Below, piece by piece: positions 23,240 to 31,366 of a stretch of 64,000 nt of DNA. Both the position numbers and the translations under genes were made by a program. Location: NCBI RefSeq assembly GCF_003002095.1, contig NZ_PVZC01000001.1:310001-374000 (forward strand). Direction: 5' to 3'. Every line of letters starts with the position of its first letter. The first letter of the stretch is position 1. The DNA comes from Allonocardiopsis opalescens (GTDB lineage: Bacteria; Actinomycetota; Actinomycetes; Streptosporangiales; Streptosporangiaceae). The notes beneath the pieces were generated by a model. The model worked only from the letters and a program-made list of their open reading frames with translations. It was not told the origin of the DNA and searched no databases.

Positions 23240-23607
23240 CCGAACCGACCCCGCCCCACGGCCACCAGCCCGCCTATCACGGCCCGGAGATCGTCTCGGC
23301 GCTGCCCGCGCCCCCCGAACAGTGCTTTTTGATGTGGATCGCCACCACCCCACCGGACGGCTACCCGGGCACCGAACCCGTCGGCATCACCACCGATCCC
23401 GATCGGATGCTCTACACCACCGAACTCACCATCCAGGCCGTCACCGACCAGTTCCGCACCTGGCTGCTGGCCCACGGCGAGGCCCACCCCACCGGCCACG
23501 CCTGGCTCCACCTCCAGCACCTCACCCCCACCGACCACCCCGACACCCACCGGTTCCACGGATTCACCCTGGCCATCCCCCGGTTGTCGGAGATCGTCAT
23601 CCCCTAG
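23236..23607 (+). CDS. hypothetical protein coupled to the BldC-like gene
   Basis: A 123-aa protein from GTG 23236. It has no signal or membrane segment and is rich in Thr, Pro and His (TTPPDGYPGTEPVGITTD, LTPTDHPDTHRFHG). I recognise no family. Translational coupling to the BldC-like protein suggests they act together. Its TAG stop shares the palindrome CTAG (23604-23607) with the stop of the convergent ABC gene. Confidence 0.65.
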   Translation: MTEPTPPHGHQPAYHGPEIVSALPAPPEQCFLMWIATTPPDGYPGTEPVGITTDPDRMLYTTELTIQAVTDQFRTWLLAHGEAHPTGHAWLHLQHLTPTDHPDTHRFHGFTLAIPRLSEIVIP

Positions 23608-24566
23608 CCGACCGGCGTCCGGGCGGCGTCGGGGCAGGGGGCGCCGTCCAGGGCGAAGCAGGCGACGTGGTGGTCCTCATCGACGGCGGCCAGCGGGTCG
23701 GGGCCGCCGTCGGGAAGGCGCTCGTGGTAGGCGCAGCGGCGCTCGGCGCCGGCGTCGCGGGCGCGCAGCTCGGCGTCGACCTCCGCCCAGGTCTTGTGCA
23801 GTTGCGGGACGGAGCTGAGCAGCCGCCGGGTGTAGGGGTGCAGCGGGTTCGCGAAGACGCGCCGGGTGGCGCCGCGCTCCACCACGGAGCCGCCGCGCAG
23901 GATCACCGTCTGGTCGCTGACGTAGTTGCCCAGCGAGAGGTCGTGCGTGATGAACAGGATGCCCAGGCCGCGCTCCTTGAGGTCGGCCAGCAGGTTCAGC
24001 ACGTCGATGCGGGTGGAGGCGTCCAGCATGCTGATGATCTCGTCGGCCACCAGCAGCTCGATGTCCAGCAGCAGCGCGCGGGCGATCAGCAGCCGCTGCA
24101 GCTGGCCGCCGCTGAGCTGGTGCGGGTACTTGCCCAGCACCTGGGCCGGGTCCAGCCGCACCGTGCGCAGCGCGGCGTCGAGCTTGGCCCGCCACTCGGC
24201 GGCCGGGACGGCGGCGAAGTACTCGGTGCGGATCATCTCGAAGACGCGGTCGGCCTTGAACACCGGGTTGTAGGAGCTGAACGGGTCCTGGAAGACCCCC
24301 TGCACCCGCCGGTAGTACTCCTTCAGCTCGCCGGTGCGCCGGTACCGGGAGATGTCGGCGCCGTCGAAGCTGATGGTGCCCGAGGTGATCCGCGAGGTGC
24401 GCAGCACCATCTTGCCGATGGTGCTCTTGCCGCTGCCGCTCTCGCCGATCAGCGAGACCACCTGGCCGGGGCGCACCTCGAAGCTGACGTCGCCGACGGC
24501 GCGCAGCTGCTCGCCGCCGAAGGAGCCGACCCGGTAGACCTTGGAGACCCGGTCGAGTTTCAGCAT
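23604..24566 (-). CDS. oligopeptide/oligosaccharide ABC transporter ATPase (DppF/AppF type)
   Basis: A 320-aa ATP-binding subunit. Walker A GESGSGKST is near residues 43-51, Q-loop GVFQDPFSSYNP near 90, signature LSGGQLQRLLIARAL near 145, and Walker B LLVADEIISMLDAS, where the usual Pro after DE is Ile. The C-terminal oligopeptide-transporter domain is short and lacks the full four-Cys iron-sulfur pattern of DppF. ATG 24566 begins 2 nt after the stop of its partner. It energises the importer with the gene at 24569. Confidence 0.9.
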   Translation of the reverse strand: MLKLDRVSKVYRVGSFGGEQLRAVGDVSFEVRPGQVVSLIGESGSGKSTIGKMVLRTSRITSGTISFDGADISRYRRTGELKEYYRRVQGVFQDPFSSYNPVFKADRVFEMIRTEYFAAVPAAEWRAKLDAALRTVRLDPAQVLGKYPHQLSGGQLQRLLIARALLLDIELLVADEIISMLDASTRIDVLNLLADLKERGLGILFITHDLSLGNYVSDQTVILRGGSVVERGATRRVFANPLHPYTRRLLSSVPQLHKTWAEVDAELRARDAGAERRCAYHERLPDGGPDPLAAVDEDHHVACFALDGAPCPDAARTPVG

Positions 24567-24568
24567 GC

Positions 24569-25516
24569 TCAGGCCTTCCAGCAGGCGACGGAGTGGTCCG
24601 GTTCGACCTCGGCGAAGGGCGGCTCCTGCTCGCACTTGTCGAAGGCGAGCGGGCAGCGGTCGCGGAAGCGGCAGCCCGCGGGCGGGTCGAGCAGGGCCGG
24701 GGGGCTGCCGGGGATGCCCGACAGCCGCCGCTCGCCGTGGCTGACGCCCACCTCGGGCAGCGCTGAGATCAGCATCCGGGTGTAGGGGTGCCGCGGGGAG
24801 TTCACTACGGTCTTGGCCGGCCCCTTCTCGGCCAGCCGCCCGGCGTACATCACCGTGATCGTGTCGGCGATCTGGTTCACCAGGGCGACGTCATGGGTCA
24901 CGAAGATCATGCTCTTCACGAAGCCCCGGTCGCGGAAGCCGGCCAGCGTCTCGGCCACCGCCCGCTGGTTGGACACGTCCAGCGCCGAGGTGACCTCGTC
25001 GGCGATCAGCAGCGAGGGGTCCAGCAGGGTGGACAGCACCATCACCGTGCGCTGCTTCATCCCGCCGGACAGCTCGATCGGGTAGCGGCCGAGCACCTGC
25101 TCGCCCAGCCCGACCAGCTCCAGCCGGCGCACCAGCTCGGGCCGGAGCGCGCGGAAGCGCTCGCCGCGCGACTCCAGCAGGTCGGCGATCATCCGGCCGA
25201 CCTTGCGGGTGGGGTTCATCGCGCTCATGGCGTACTGCGGGATGAGCGAGACCTCCCGGAAGCGGAAGTCGTTCATCCGGGCGGAGTCGCGCACCGGCAG
25301 CTCGGCGCCGTCCAGCTCGACCGTGCCGCTGACGTAGCGCATCCGCCCGTCCAGCTTGATCAGGCTCTTGCCCAGGGTGGACTTGCCGCTGCCCGACTCG
25401 CCGACCAGCCCGGTGATCTCGCCGTCGGCCAGCTCGAAGTCGGCGCCGTCCAGGGCCTTCACGTCGCCGGCGAGCGTCCGGTAGTACACGCGCAGGTCGC
25501 GCACCTTGAGGCTCAT
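24569..25516 (-). CDS. oligopeptide/oligosaccharide ABC transporter ATPase (DppD type)
   Basis: A 315-aa subunit. Walker A GESGSGKST is near residues 39-47, signature LSGGMKQRTVMVLST near 148, and Walker B LLIADEVTSALDVS. The C-terminal oligo_HPY domain (HPYTRMLISALPEVG) includes the cysteine-rich CRFRDRCPLAFDKCEQ motif that holds an Fe-S cluster in this family. ATG 25516 is 4 nt after the upstream permease stop. It works with the second ATPase as a heterodimer. Confidence 0.92.
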   Translation of the reverse strand: MSLKVRDLRVYYRTLAGDVKALDGADFELADGEITGLVGESGSGKSTLGKSLIKLDGRMRYVSGTVELDGAELPVRDSARMNDFRFREVSLIPQYAMSAMNPTRKVGRMIADLLESRGERFRALRPELVRRLELVGLGEQVLGRYPIELSGGMKQRTVMVLSTLLDPSLLIADEVTSALDVSNQRAVAETLAGFRDRGFVKSMIFVTHDVALVNQIADTITVMYAGRLAEKGPAKTVVNSPRHPYTRMLISALPEVGVSHGERRLSGIPGSPPALLDPPAGCRFRDRCPLAFDKCEQEPPFAEVEPDHSVACWKA

Positions 25517-25520
25517 CGGG

Positions 25521-26489
25521 TCACGTCTCCCTGAGCTTGGGGTTGAAGACCTCGTCCAGGCCCACGTTCATCACGTACAGGGCGCCGACGATCGCGGTGA
25601 TGCCGAGGCCGGGCGGGACGAACCACCACCACATGCCCAGCTGCAGCGCGCCCCAGTTGACGGCCTGGTTCATCATCAGCCCGAGCGAGGTGCCGTCGGT
25701 GGGGCCCAGGCCGATGAAGTCGAGCCCGGCCGCGATCAGCACCGCGCCGCCGAACAGCAGGATGAAGGTCATGAACAGGTAGGAGCTCATGTTAGGCGCG
25801 ATGTCCCGGAAGATGATCTTCCAGCTGCTCCGGCCGCTGAGCCGGGCCAGGTCGACGAAGTCGCGCGAGCTGAGCGAGAAGGTCTGCGCCCGGATGGACC
25901 GGGCCGCCCACGGCCAGGAGGTGAGCCCGATGAACAGCGACTGCACCGCCACCCCGCGCGCCTGGAGGTAGGCGGCGACGATGATCAGCACCGCCAGGGT
26001 GGGCAGCACCAGCACCACGTTGGTGATCATGTTGAGCACCTCGTCCACCCAGCCGCCCCGGTAGCCGGCCACGAAGCCGACCACCATGCCGACCGCGAAG
26101 GCCACCCCGCCGCCCAGCAGCCCGACCAGGAAGGTGGAGCGCAGGCCGTGCACGAACTGCGCGTAGACGTCCTGGCCGAAGCGGGTGGTGCCCAGCCACA
26201 GCTCCGCCGAGGGCGGCGCCCCCTGCGGGCCGATGTCGTACTCGTTGGGCCCGTGCGGCAGCAGCATCGGCGCGAACAGGCCGACCAGCAGGAAGAACAG
26301 CACGATCACCAGGCCGGCGACGAGCTTGCCGTTGCGCAGCGCGAAGTAGGCCAGCTCGCCGCCCCGGCGGCCGGCCGGCGCGGCCGCCGCGAGCGGCGCC
26401 CCGGCCGGGACCGCCGCGTCGGGCGGGGCGCCGCCCCCGCCGGGCGCCGGGCCCGCCCCGGTCGGCGGCCCGGCCTGCTCGGTGCTCAT
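25521..26489 (-). CDS. ABC transporter permease (DppC type)
   Basis: A 322-aa inner-membrane permease. A long Ala/Pro/Gly-rich cytoplasmic N-terminus (about 45 residues) precedes six predicted helices. The cytoplasmic EAA-like loop RDFVDLARLSGRSSWKIIFRDIAPNM (split near residues 210-235) contacts the ATPases. The N-terminal OppC motif is followed by LWLGTTRFGQDVYAQFVHGL, typical of DppC (LGTDxxGRD). ATG 26489 overlaps the upstream permease stop (ATGA). Confidence 0.92.
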   Translation of the reverse strand: MSTEQAGPPTGAGPAPGGGGAPPDAAVPAGAPLAAAAPAGRRGGELAYFALRNGKLVAGLVIVLFFLLVGLFAPMLLPHGPNEYDIGPQGAPPSAELWLGTTRFGQDVYAQFVHGLRSTFLVGLLGGGVAFAVGMVVGFVAGYRGGWVDEVLNMITNVVLVLPTLAVLIIVAAYLQARGVAVQSLFIGLTSWPWAARSIRAQTFSLSSRDFVDLARLSGRSSWKIIFRDIAPNMSSYLFMTFILLFGGAVLIAAGLDFIGLGPTDGTSLGLMMNQAVNWGALQLGMWWWFVPPGLGITAIVGALYVMNVGLDEVFNPKLRET

Positions 26490-27481
26490 GCGGCGCCTCC
26501 CTGCATCTGGATCCGCGTGCGCGGGTCGACCAGCACGTAGACGATGTCGATGATGAAGTTGGCGATCAGCACGCCGACGACGATGAACATGAAGGCGCCC
26601 TGCAGCAGGAAGAAGTCCTGGTTCCTGATCGCCTGCAGGATCAGGTAGCCGAGCCCGGGATAGGAGAACACGATCTCGGTCAGCAGCGAGCCGGCCACCA
26701 GGGTGCCCAGTTGGAGCGCGAGCCCGGTCAGCTGCGGCAGCATCGCGTTGCGGAAGGCGTACCTGCGCACCAGCCGGCGCGGCGCGCCCAGCGCCTCCAG
26801 GTAGTTGGAGTAGTCCGACTCCAGCTCGTAGATGATCATGTTCCGCATGCCGATCGCCCAGCCGCCCAGCGCGACCAGGAAGAGCGACAGGAACGGCAGG
26901 AACCAGTGCTGGAGCAGGCTGCCGACGAACTCGGGGGTGGCCGAGGGCGTCAGCGCGAAGCTGTAGGCGCCGCCCACCGGGAAGAGCCCGGCCACGATGC
27001 CCAGCCCCCAGGCCAGCAGCAGCGCCAGCCACATGTACGGGGTGGCGGTCAGCACGTAGCCGACCGGCAGCACGGTGTTGTCCAGCCAGCGGTTGCGGGC
27101 GGCGTAGGCGCCGAACCAGTTGCCCACCACCCAGCTGAGCAGGATGGCCGGCAGCAGCAGCGCCAGGCTGTAGGGCACCGCGCCGAGGATGATGTCGCCC
27201 ACCGGCTGCGGGAAGAGCCAGATGCTGATGCCCAGGTCGCCCCGGGCCAGCGAGGCCCAGAAGTTCAGGTACTGCTGCCAGAGCGGCACGTCGAGGCCGA
27301 ACAGCCGCTCGTAGTACGCCTGCATGGCGGCCGACGCCTCGGGCGACTGGAGCGAGGCCCGCGCCAGCCTGCTCTGCACGGGGTCGCCCGGCATGAAGCG
27401 CGGGATGATCCAGTTGACGGTCATCGCGATGAAGAAGGTCAGCGCGTAGACGAAGAGTTTCCTGCCGAAGTAGCGGCGCAA
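26486..27481 (-). CDS. ABC transporter permease (DppB type)
   Basis: A 331-aa inner-membrane permease of the DppB type. The first helix contains FIAMTVNWIIPRFMPGDP, as expected for this family. Five more helices and the loop YLEALGAPRRLVRRYAFRNAMLPQLTGL (split) follow. The start is TTG 27481 with a perfect AGGAGG 4 nt upstream (rc of 27486-27491), a clear case of a non-ATG start. It is the second gene of the importer operon, 72 nt after the binding protein. Confidence 0.92.
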   Translation of the reverse strand: MRRYFGRKLFVYALTFFIAMTVNWIIPRFMPGDPVQSRLARASLQSPEASAAMQAYYERLFGLDVPLWQQYLNFWASLARGDLGISIWLFPQPVGDIILGAVPYSLALLLPAILLSWVVGNWFGAYAARNRWLDNTVLPVGYVLTATPYMWLALLLAWGLGIVAGLFPVGGAYSFALTPSATPEFVGSLLQHWFLPFLSLFLVALGGWAIGMRNMIIYELESDYSNYLEALGAPRRLVRRYAFRNAMLPQLTGLALQLGTLVAGSLLTEIVFSYPGLGYLILQAIRNQDFFLLQGAFMFIVVGVLIANFIIDIVYVLVDPRTRIQMQGGAA

Positions 27482-27553
27482 CGGTCCTCCTAGCGGGCCG
27501 GTCGGGACAGGCCCGGCCGCCCGTGGCGGGCGGCCGGGAGCGGTCCGTCGCGG

Positions 27554-29296
27554 CTAGCCGCCGGAGGCGGGCTGGAGTTCGGTCAGCATCAGGATGCCGC
27601 CGAGTTCGTGGTAGTTCGCCCACAGGGTGGGGACGTAGTTGTTCTCGGTCTCCGCGGAGGGCCAGTTCGTCCAGACGGACGTGTTGACCTGCGACCACAT
27701 GCCGTTGTACCAGAGCGGGATGATCGGCATCTCCTGGAGCTGGATCTCCTGGATCTCCGCGATGATGTCGGTCATCGCCTCGGGGTCCTCCACCGGGGTG
27801 GTGGCCAGCTCCTCGACCAGCGCCCAGGCCTCCTCGTTCTCGTAGCGGCCGAAGTTGACGGTGCTCTGCGACTCGCGGACCGGCAGCTGGAAGATGTAGT
27901 CGTAGTACGTCCAGGGCGTGCTGCTGATCTGCCGCTCGTTGTTGAGGATCAGGTCGAAGTCGCCGCTGACGCGCTGGTCGACGATGGCGTTCTCGTCGGG
28001 GAAGTCCGCGGTGATGTTGATGCCGGCCTGCTGGGCGCTGTCGGCGATCACCCGGCTGGCCTCCATCCAGTCGGTCCAGCCGCTGGGCACCGCCAGGGTC
28101 AGCTCGATCGGCTCGCCCTCGGGCGTCTCCACGAAGCCGTCGCCGTCGGTGTCCTCGTAGCCGGCGTCGGCCAGGATGGACGCCGCCTCCTGGGTGTCGA
28201 AGGAGAAGCCGTGCTCGGCCACCACGTCGGCGTCGACGTACTGCTCCCAGTTGGGCAGCAGGCCGGTGGGGTCGGCCGCCTGCACGATGTCGCCGTAGAC
28301 CCCGCTGACGATCTGCTCGGTGTCGATGGAGAAGGCCAGCGCCCGGCGGAACTCGGGGTCGTCCATCGGCTCCCTGGTGGTGTTGGGCACCAGCCAGGCG
28401 GTGTTGGCCGACAGCATGTACGGGGCTTCGGGGTAGTACGAGGCGACGTCGTCGTTGCTCTCCAGCACCTGCGCGATGCCGGGCAGGAAGTTGTTGCTGA
28501 GGTCCAGGCTGCCCTGGAGCACCTGGCCCAGCGCGGCCTCGTTGCTGGGGTTGACGATGTCGACGATGTAGCTCGGGCCGACCCGCAGGTCCAGCGCCTC
28601 CTGCGCCCACCACTCCTCGTTGCGCGACCAGACCTGGCGGTCCTGGCCGTGGGTCTCGTAGACGTAGGCGCCGGTGCCGACGGGGGTCTCGTTGGCGCCC
28701 GCGCTGATCTCCTCCTCGGTCCGCTCCGCCCACAGGTGCTGCGGCACGATGGCGTTGCCGTAGAGCCAGAAGGCCCACTGCTGGTAGCGGGGCTCGGAGA
28801 AGTCGACCACCACGGTGCGGTCGTCGGTCGCCTCGACGTTCTCGATCGTCTGCCAGACGTTGTGGTACGGGATCGACTCCAGCTCGCCGAGGCCGATGGT
28901 GAAGGCGACGTCGTCGGCGGTGAGCGGCTCGCCGTCGGTCCACTGCACGCCCTCGCGCACGGTGATCTGGTAGGTGTCGTCGTCGGTCCACTCGCCCGAC
29001 TCGGCCAGCCACGGGATGTACTCGTCGGCCTGGGGGTCGTACAGGAACAGCGTCTCGTACACGAGGCCCTTGGTACCGGCCGCGTGCTCCCAGGTCATCA
29101 GAGGGTTCCAGTTGGCCGGCGGTCCCCACAGGGAGCCGCTGACGAACAGGGTCTCCTCACGGGGGTAGGAGCCGGGGGTGCCGCCGGCGCCCCCGCTGCC
29201 GCCGGTGCAGCCGGCCGCCACCAGGGCGGCCGCGGCCGCCACCGCCAACCCGGCCTTCGCGGTGCGCCGTCCGCGCACTGCCCGCGCTCGTCTCAT
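27554..29296 (-). CDS. ABC transporter substrate-binding lipoprotein (SBP_bac_5)
   Basis: A 580-aa family 5 extracellular solute-binding protein. The basic start MRRARAVRG is followed by an Ala-rich core and the lipobox LVAAGC. The mature part shows VREGVQWTDGEPLTADDVAF, the family fingerprint, and P-rich lobes. Family 5 proteins bind di/oligopeptides, nickel or, in actinomycetes and Thermotoga, beta-linked oligosaccharides. The neighbouring ATPases resemble the oligosaccharide group, but the ligand is undecided. ATG 29296 follows GGGAGG. Aspartate/glutamate-rich, as for exported proteins. Confidence 0.9.
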   Translation of the reverse strand: MRRARAVRGRRTAKAGLAVAAAAALVAAGCTGGSGGAGGTPGSYPREETLFVSGSLWGPPANWNPLMTWEHAAGTKGLVYETLFLYDPQADEYIPWLAESGEWTDDDTYQITVREGVQWTDGEPLTADDVAFTIGLGELESIPYHNVWQTIENVEATDDRTVVVDFSEPRYQQWAFWLYGNAIVPQHLWAERTEEEISAGANETPVGTGAYVYETHGQDRQVWSRNEEWWAQEALDLRVGPSYIVDIVNPSNEAALGQVLQGSLDLSNNFLPGIAQVLESNDDVASYYPEAPYMLSANTAWLVPNTTREPMDDPEFRRALAFSIDTEQIVSGVYGDIVQAADPTGLLPNWEQYVDADVVAEHGFSFDTQEAASILADAGYEDTDGDGFVETPEGEPIELTLAVPSGWTDWMEASRVIADSAQQAGINITADFPDENAIVDQRVSGDFDLILNNERQISSTPWTYYDYIFQLPVRESQSTVNFGRYENEEAWALVEELATTPVEDPEAMTDIIAEIQEIQLQEMPIIPLWYNGMWSQVNTSVWTNWPSAETENNYVPTLWANYHELGGILMLTELQPASGG

Positions 29297-29424
29297 CCTT
29301 GCCTCCCACCGGGCCCACACCGCTGCGCCCGGCCGTCCGTGCGAATGTTCGCGTTCCTGGCGTCGGTTCCGGTCGGCTGCGCTCCGTACCGACGAGTGTC
29401 CCTGCTCCGCATGCGCAGGCAGCA

Positions 29425-29438
29425 GTGATACAGATCAC
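29425..29438. promoter_or_regulatory. CRP/FNR-like dyad
   Basis: GTGA-TACAGA-TCAC matches the CRP-family layout GTGA-N6-TCAC. It lies about 130 nt upstream of the substrate-binding protein start. The regulator is not in the window. Confidence 0.45.
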
Positions 29439-29460
29439 CCCGAGTGGGGGACAGCCCATC

Positions 29461-29481
29461 ACTAAACCGGTTCAGTGTCAA
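29461..29481 (-). promoter_or_regulatory. operator overlapping a TTGACA promoter element
   Basis: ACTAAACCGGTTCAGT (29461-29476) is a 16-bp dyad with one mismatched pair, centred on CCGG. On the minus strand it begins directly after a perfect -35, TTGACA (29481-29476). A repressor there would occupy the promoter of the importer operon. The -10 is weak. Confidence 0.6.
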
Positions 29482-29692
29482 GAGGGGCGGTTGGGGCGGC
29501 AGCGGTCCGGCGGTGGGGGCGGCGGTCCGGGTTCCGCGGGGGCGGCGGGCGGCGGCGCAGGTCCCGGCCGGGCCGCGCCCGGGCGGCCGGGCGCCGGGCG
29601 CTCGGTCGCGCTTCTGCCGGACATGCTCGTGGGCTTCCGAGGACCGTCGCCCTAAAGAGGCTGACTAACGAACTTGAAAGCTGAACTTATGA

Positions 29693-29721
29693 TTGACGAC
29701 CGCCGAAAGCCCGTTTACCGT
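29693..29721 (+). promoter_or_regulatory. promoter giving a leaderless transcript
   Basis: TTGACG (29693-29698), 17-nt spacer, TACCGT (29716-29721). The next ATG (29729) begins 8 nt past the -10, where transcription should start, so the mRNA would lack a 5' leader. There is no Shine-Dalgarno before that ATG. GAACTT occurs twice just upstream (29670 and 29683), a possible activator or repressor site. Confidence 0.65.
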
Positions 29722-29728
29722 CCCCACC

Positions 29729-31366
29729 ATGGGAGTGAACGAGGTCACAGAGCCGGGCCCGGGACGCGGCACCGCCCCGACCGGCGGTGCTGCCCCGTCC
29801 GACCCGGCCGGCGCCGGCGGCTCCGGCCAATCCCGTTCCTCCCATCGTCCGCAGGCCCCCCAAACCTCCGAGCCCGCGCCGCTGCTGCGGATGACGGGCA
29901 TCGAGAAGTCCTTCCTCGGCGTGCGGGTGCTGCACGGCGTCGGCCTCGACCTGCGCGCGGGCGAGGTGCACGCCCTGGTCGGCGAGAACGGGGCGGGCAA
30001 GTCCACCCTGATGAAGGTGCTGGCCGGCGTGCACCGGCCCGACGCCGGCCGGATCGAGCTGGACGGCGCGCCGGTGCGCTTCGAGCACCCGCTCCAGGCC
30101 CAGCGGGCCGGGGTCTCCACCGTCTTCCAGGAGTTCAACCTGCTGCCCGAGCGCAGCGTCGCGGAAAACGTATTCCTCGGCCGTGAGCCGCGCAGGCGCG
30201 GGCTGGTCGACGGGCGCCGGATGACCGCCGACACCGAGGCGCTGCTGGGCGAGCTCGGCATCGAGCGGCTGGACCCCGGGGCCAGGGTGCGGAACCTGTC
30301 CGTCGCCGAGCAGCAGGTGGTGGAGATCGTGAAGGCGGTCTCCCGCGACGCCCGCATCATCTCGATGGACGAGCCCACCGCCGCGCTGGCCGGGGCCGAG
30401 GTCGAGCTGCTGTACCGGCTGGTGCGGCGGCTGCGCGAGCGCGGCGTCGCCGTGCTGTACGTGTCGCACCGGCTGAAGGAGATCTTCGAGCTGGGCGACC
30501 GGATCACCGTGCTGAAGGACGGCCGGCTGGTCGACACCGCCGACGTCGCGGCCAGCACCCCCGACGAGCTGGTCAGGAAGATGGTCGGCCGCCCGATGTC
30601 GGCCTTCTTCCCCGACCGGGCGGCCGGGGCCGCGCCCGGACCGGTGCGGCTGCGGGTCGAGGGCGGCGGCAACGAGCAGCTGGACGGCATCGACCTGGAG
30701 CTGCGCGGCGGCGAGATCGTCGGCCTGGCCGGGCTCCAGGGCAGCGGCCGCACCGAGCTGGCGCAGGCGCTGTTCGGCATCGGCCGCTTCACCCGCGGCC
30801 GGATGTGGGTCGACGGGCGGCCGGTACTGCCCCGCTCGCCGCGCCAGGCGGTGCGGGCCGGGCTGGCCCTGGTCAGCGAGGACCGCAAGGCCGAGGGGCT
30901 GGCGCTGAACCAGCCGGTGCTGGCCAACGCCCGGATGGTGCTGGACGCGGTGCTGCCCGGCTCGGCCGGCCGCCGGGCCCGGCGGGTGCCCGAGATCCTG
31001 AGCTCGCTGGAGCTGGTCGCCCGCGGGCTGGACCAGGAGGTGCGCTTCCTGTCCGGCGGCAACCAGCAGAAGGTCGTCATGGCCAAGTGGCTGGCGACCG
31101 AGCCGGCCGTGATGGTGCTGGACGAGCCCACCAGGGGCGTGGACGTCGGCGCCCGCCAGGCGCTCTACACCCGGGTGCGCGAGCTGGCCGACGCAGGAGT
31201 GGCCGTGCTGCTGATCTCGTCGGAGCTGTCGGAGGTGCTGGGCATGGCCGACCGGATCCTCGTCCTGTACGACGGCCGGATCGCCGGAGAGCTGCCCGCC
31301 GGGGCGGAGGAGGAGGCCGTGATGGCACTGGCGACCGGCCGCGCCGCCCGAGGGGCGGCGCGGTGA
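29729..31366 (+). CDS. sugar ABC transporter ATP-binding protein
   Basis: A 545-aa double-domain ATPase of the RbsA/XylG/MglA type. After a Pro/Gly/Ala-rich N-terminal extension of about 55 residues come domain 1 (Walker [10 protein letters not shown], signature LSVAEQQVVEIVKAV, Walker [12 protein letters not shown]) and domain 2 (degenerate Walker A GLQGSGRTE, signature [15 protein letters not shown], Walker B VMVLDEPTRGVDVG). ATG 29729 is preferred over an in-frame TTG at 29693, because the TTG is the -35 element itself. It overlaps the next gene by GTGA. Confidence 0.92.
   Translation: MGVNEVTEPGPGRGTAPTGGAAPSDPAGAGGSGQSRSSHRPQAPQTSEPAPLLRMTGIEKSFLGVRVLHGVGLDLRAGEVHALVGENGAGKSTLMKVLAGVHRPDAGRIELDGAPVRFEHPLQAQRAGVSTVFQEFNLLPERSVAENVFLGREPRRRGLVDGRRMTADTEALLGELGIERLDPGARVRNLSVAEQQVVEIVKAVSRDARIISMDEPTAALAGAEVELLYRLVRRLRERGVAVLYVSHRLKEIFELGDRITVLKDGRLVDTADVAASTPDELVRKMVGRPMSAFFPDRAAGAAPGPVRLRVEGGGNEQLDGIDLELRGGEIVGLAGLQGSGRTELAQALFGIGRFTRGRMWVDGRPVLPRSPRQAVRAGLALVSEDRKAEGLALNQPVLANARMVLDAVLPGSAGRRARRVPEILSSLELVARGLDQEVRFLSGGNQQKVVMAKWLATEPAVMVLDEPTRGVDVGARQALYTRVRELADAGVAVLLISSELSEVLGMADRILVLYDGRIAGELPAGAEEEAVMALATGRAARGAAR

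Larger units (their letters stand above)
29297..29728. other. 432-nt divergent control region between two importers
   Basis: No gene. On the SBP side it holds a CRP-like dyad (29425-29438) and a LacI/ROK-like operator (29461-29476) beside a TTGACA box. On the other side it holds a GAACTT direct repeat and a promoter for the leaderless ATPase gene. The middle, about 29490-29640, is very G-rich, with no motif recognised. Confidence 0.6.

Noticed and set aside
29693-29728. TTG 29693 as the start of the sugar ATPase
   Set aside because: It coincides with the -35 hexamer of a good promoter; ATG 29729 fits a leaderless transcript.
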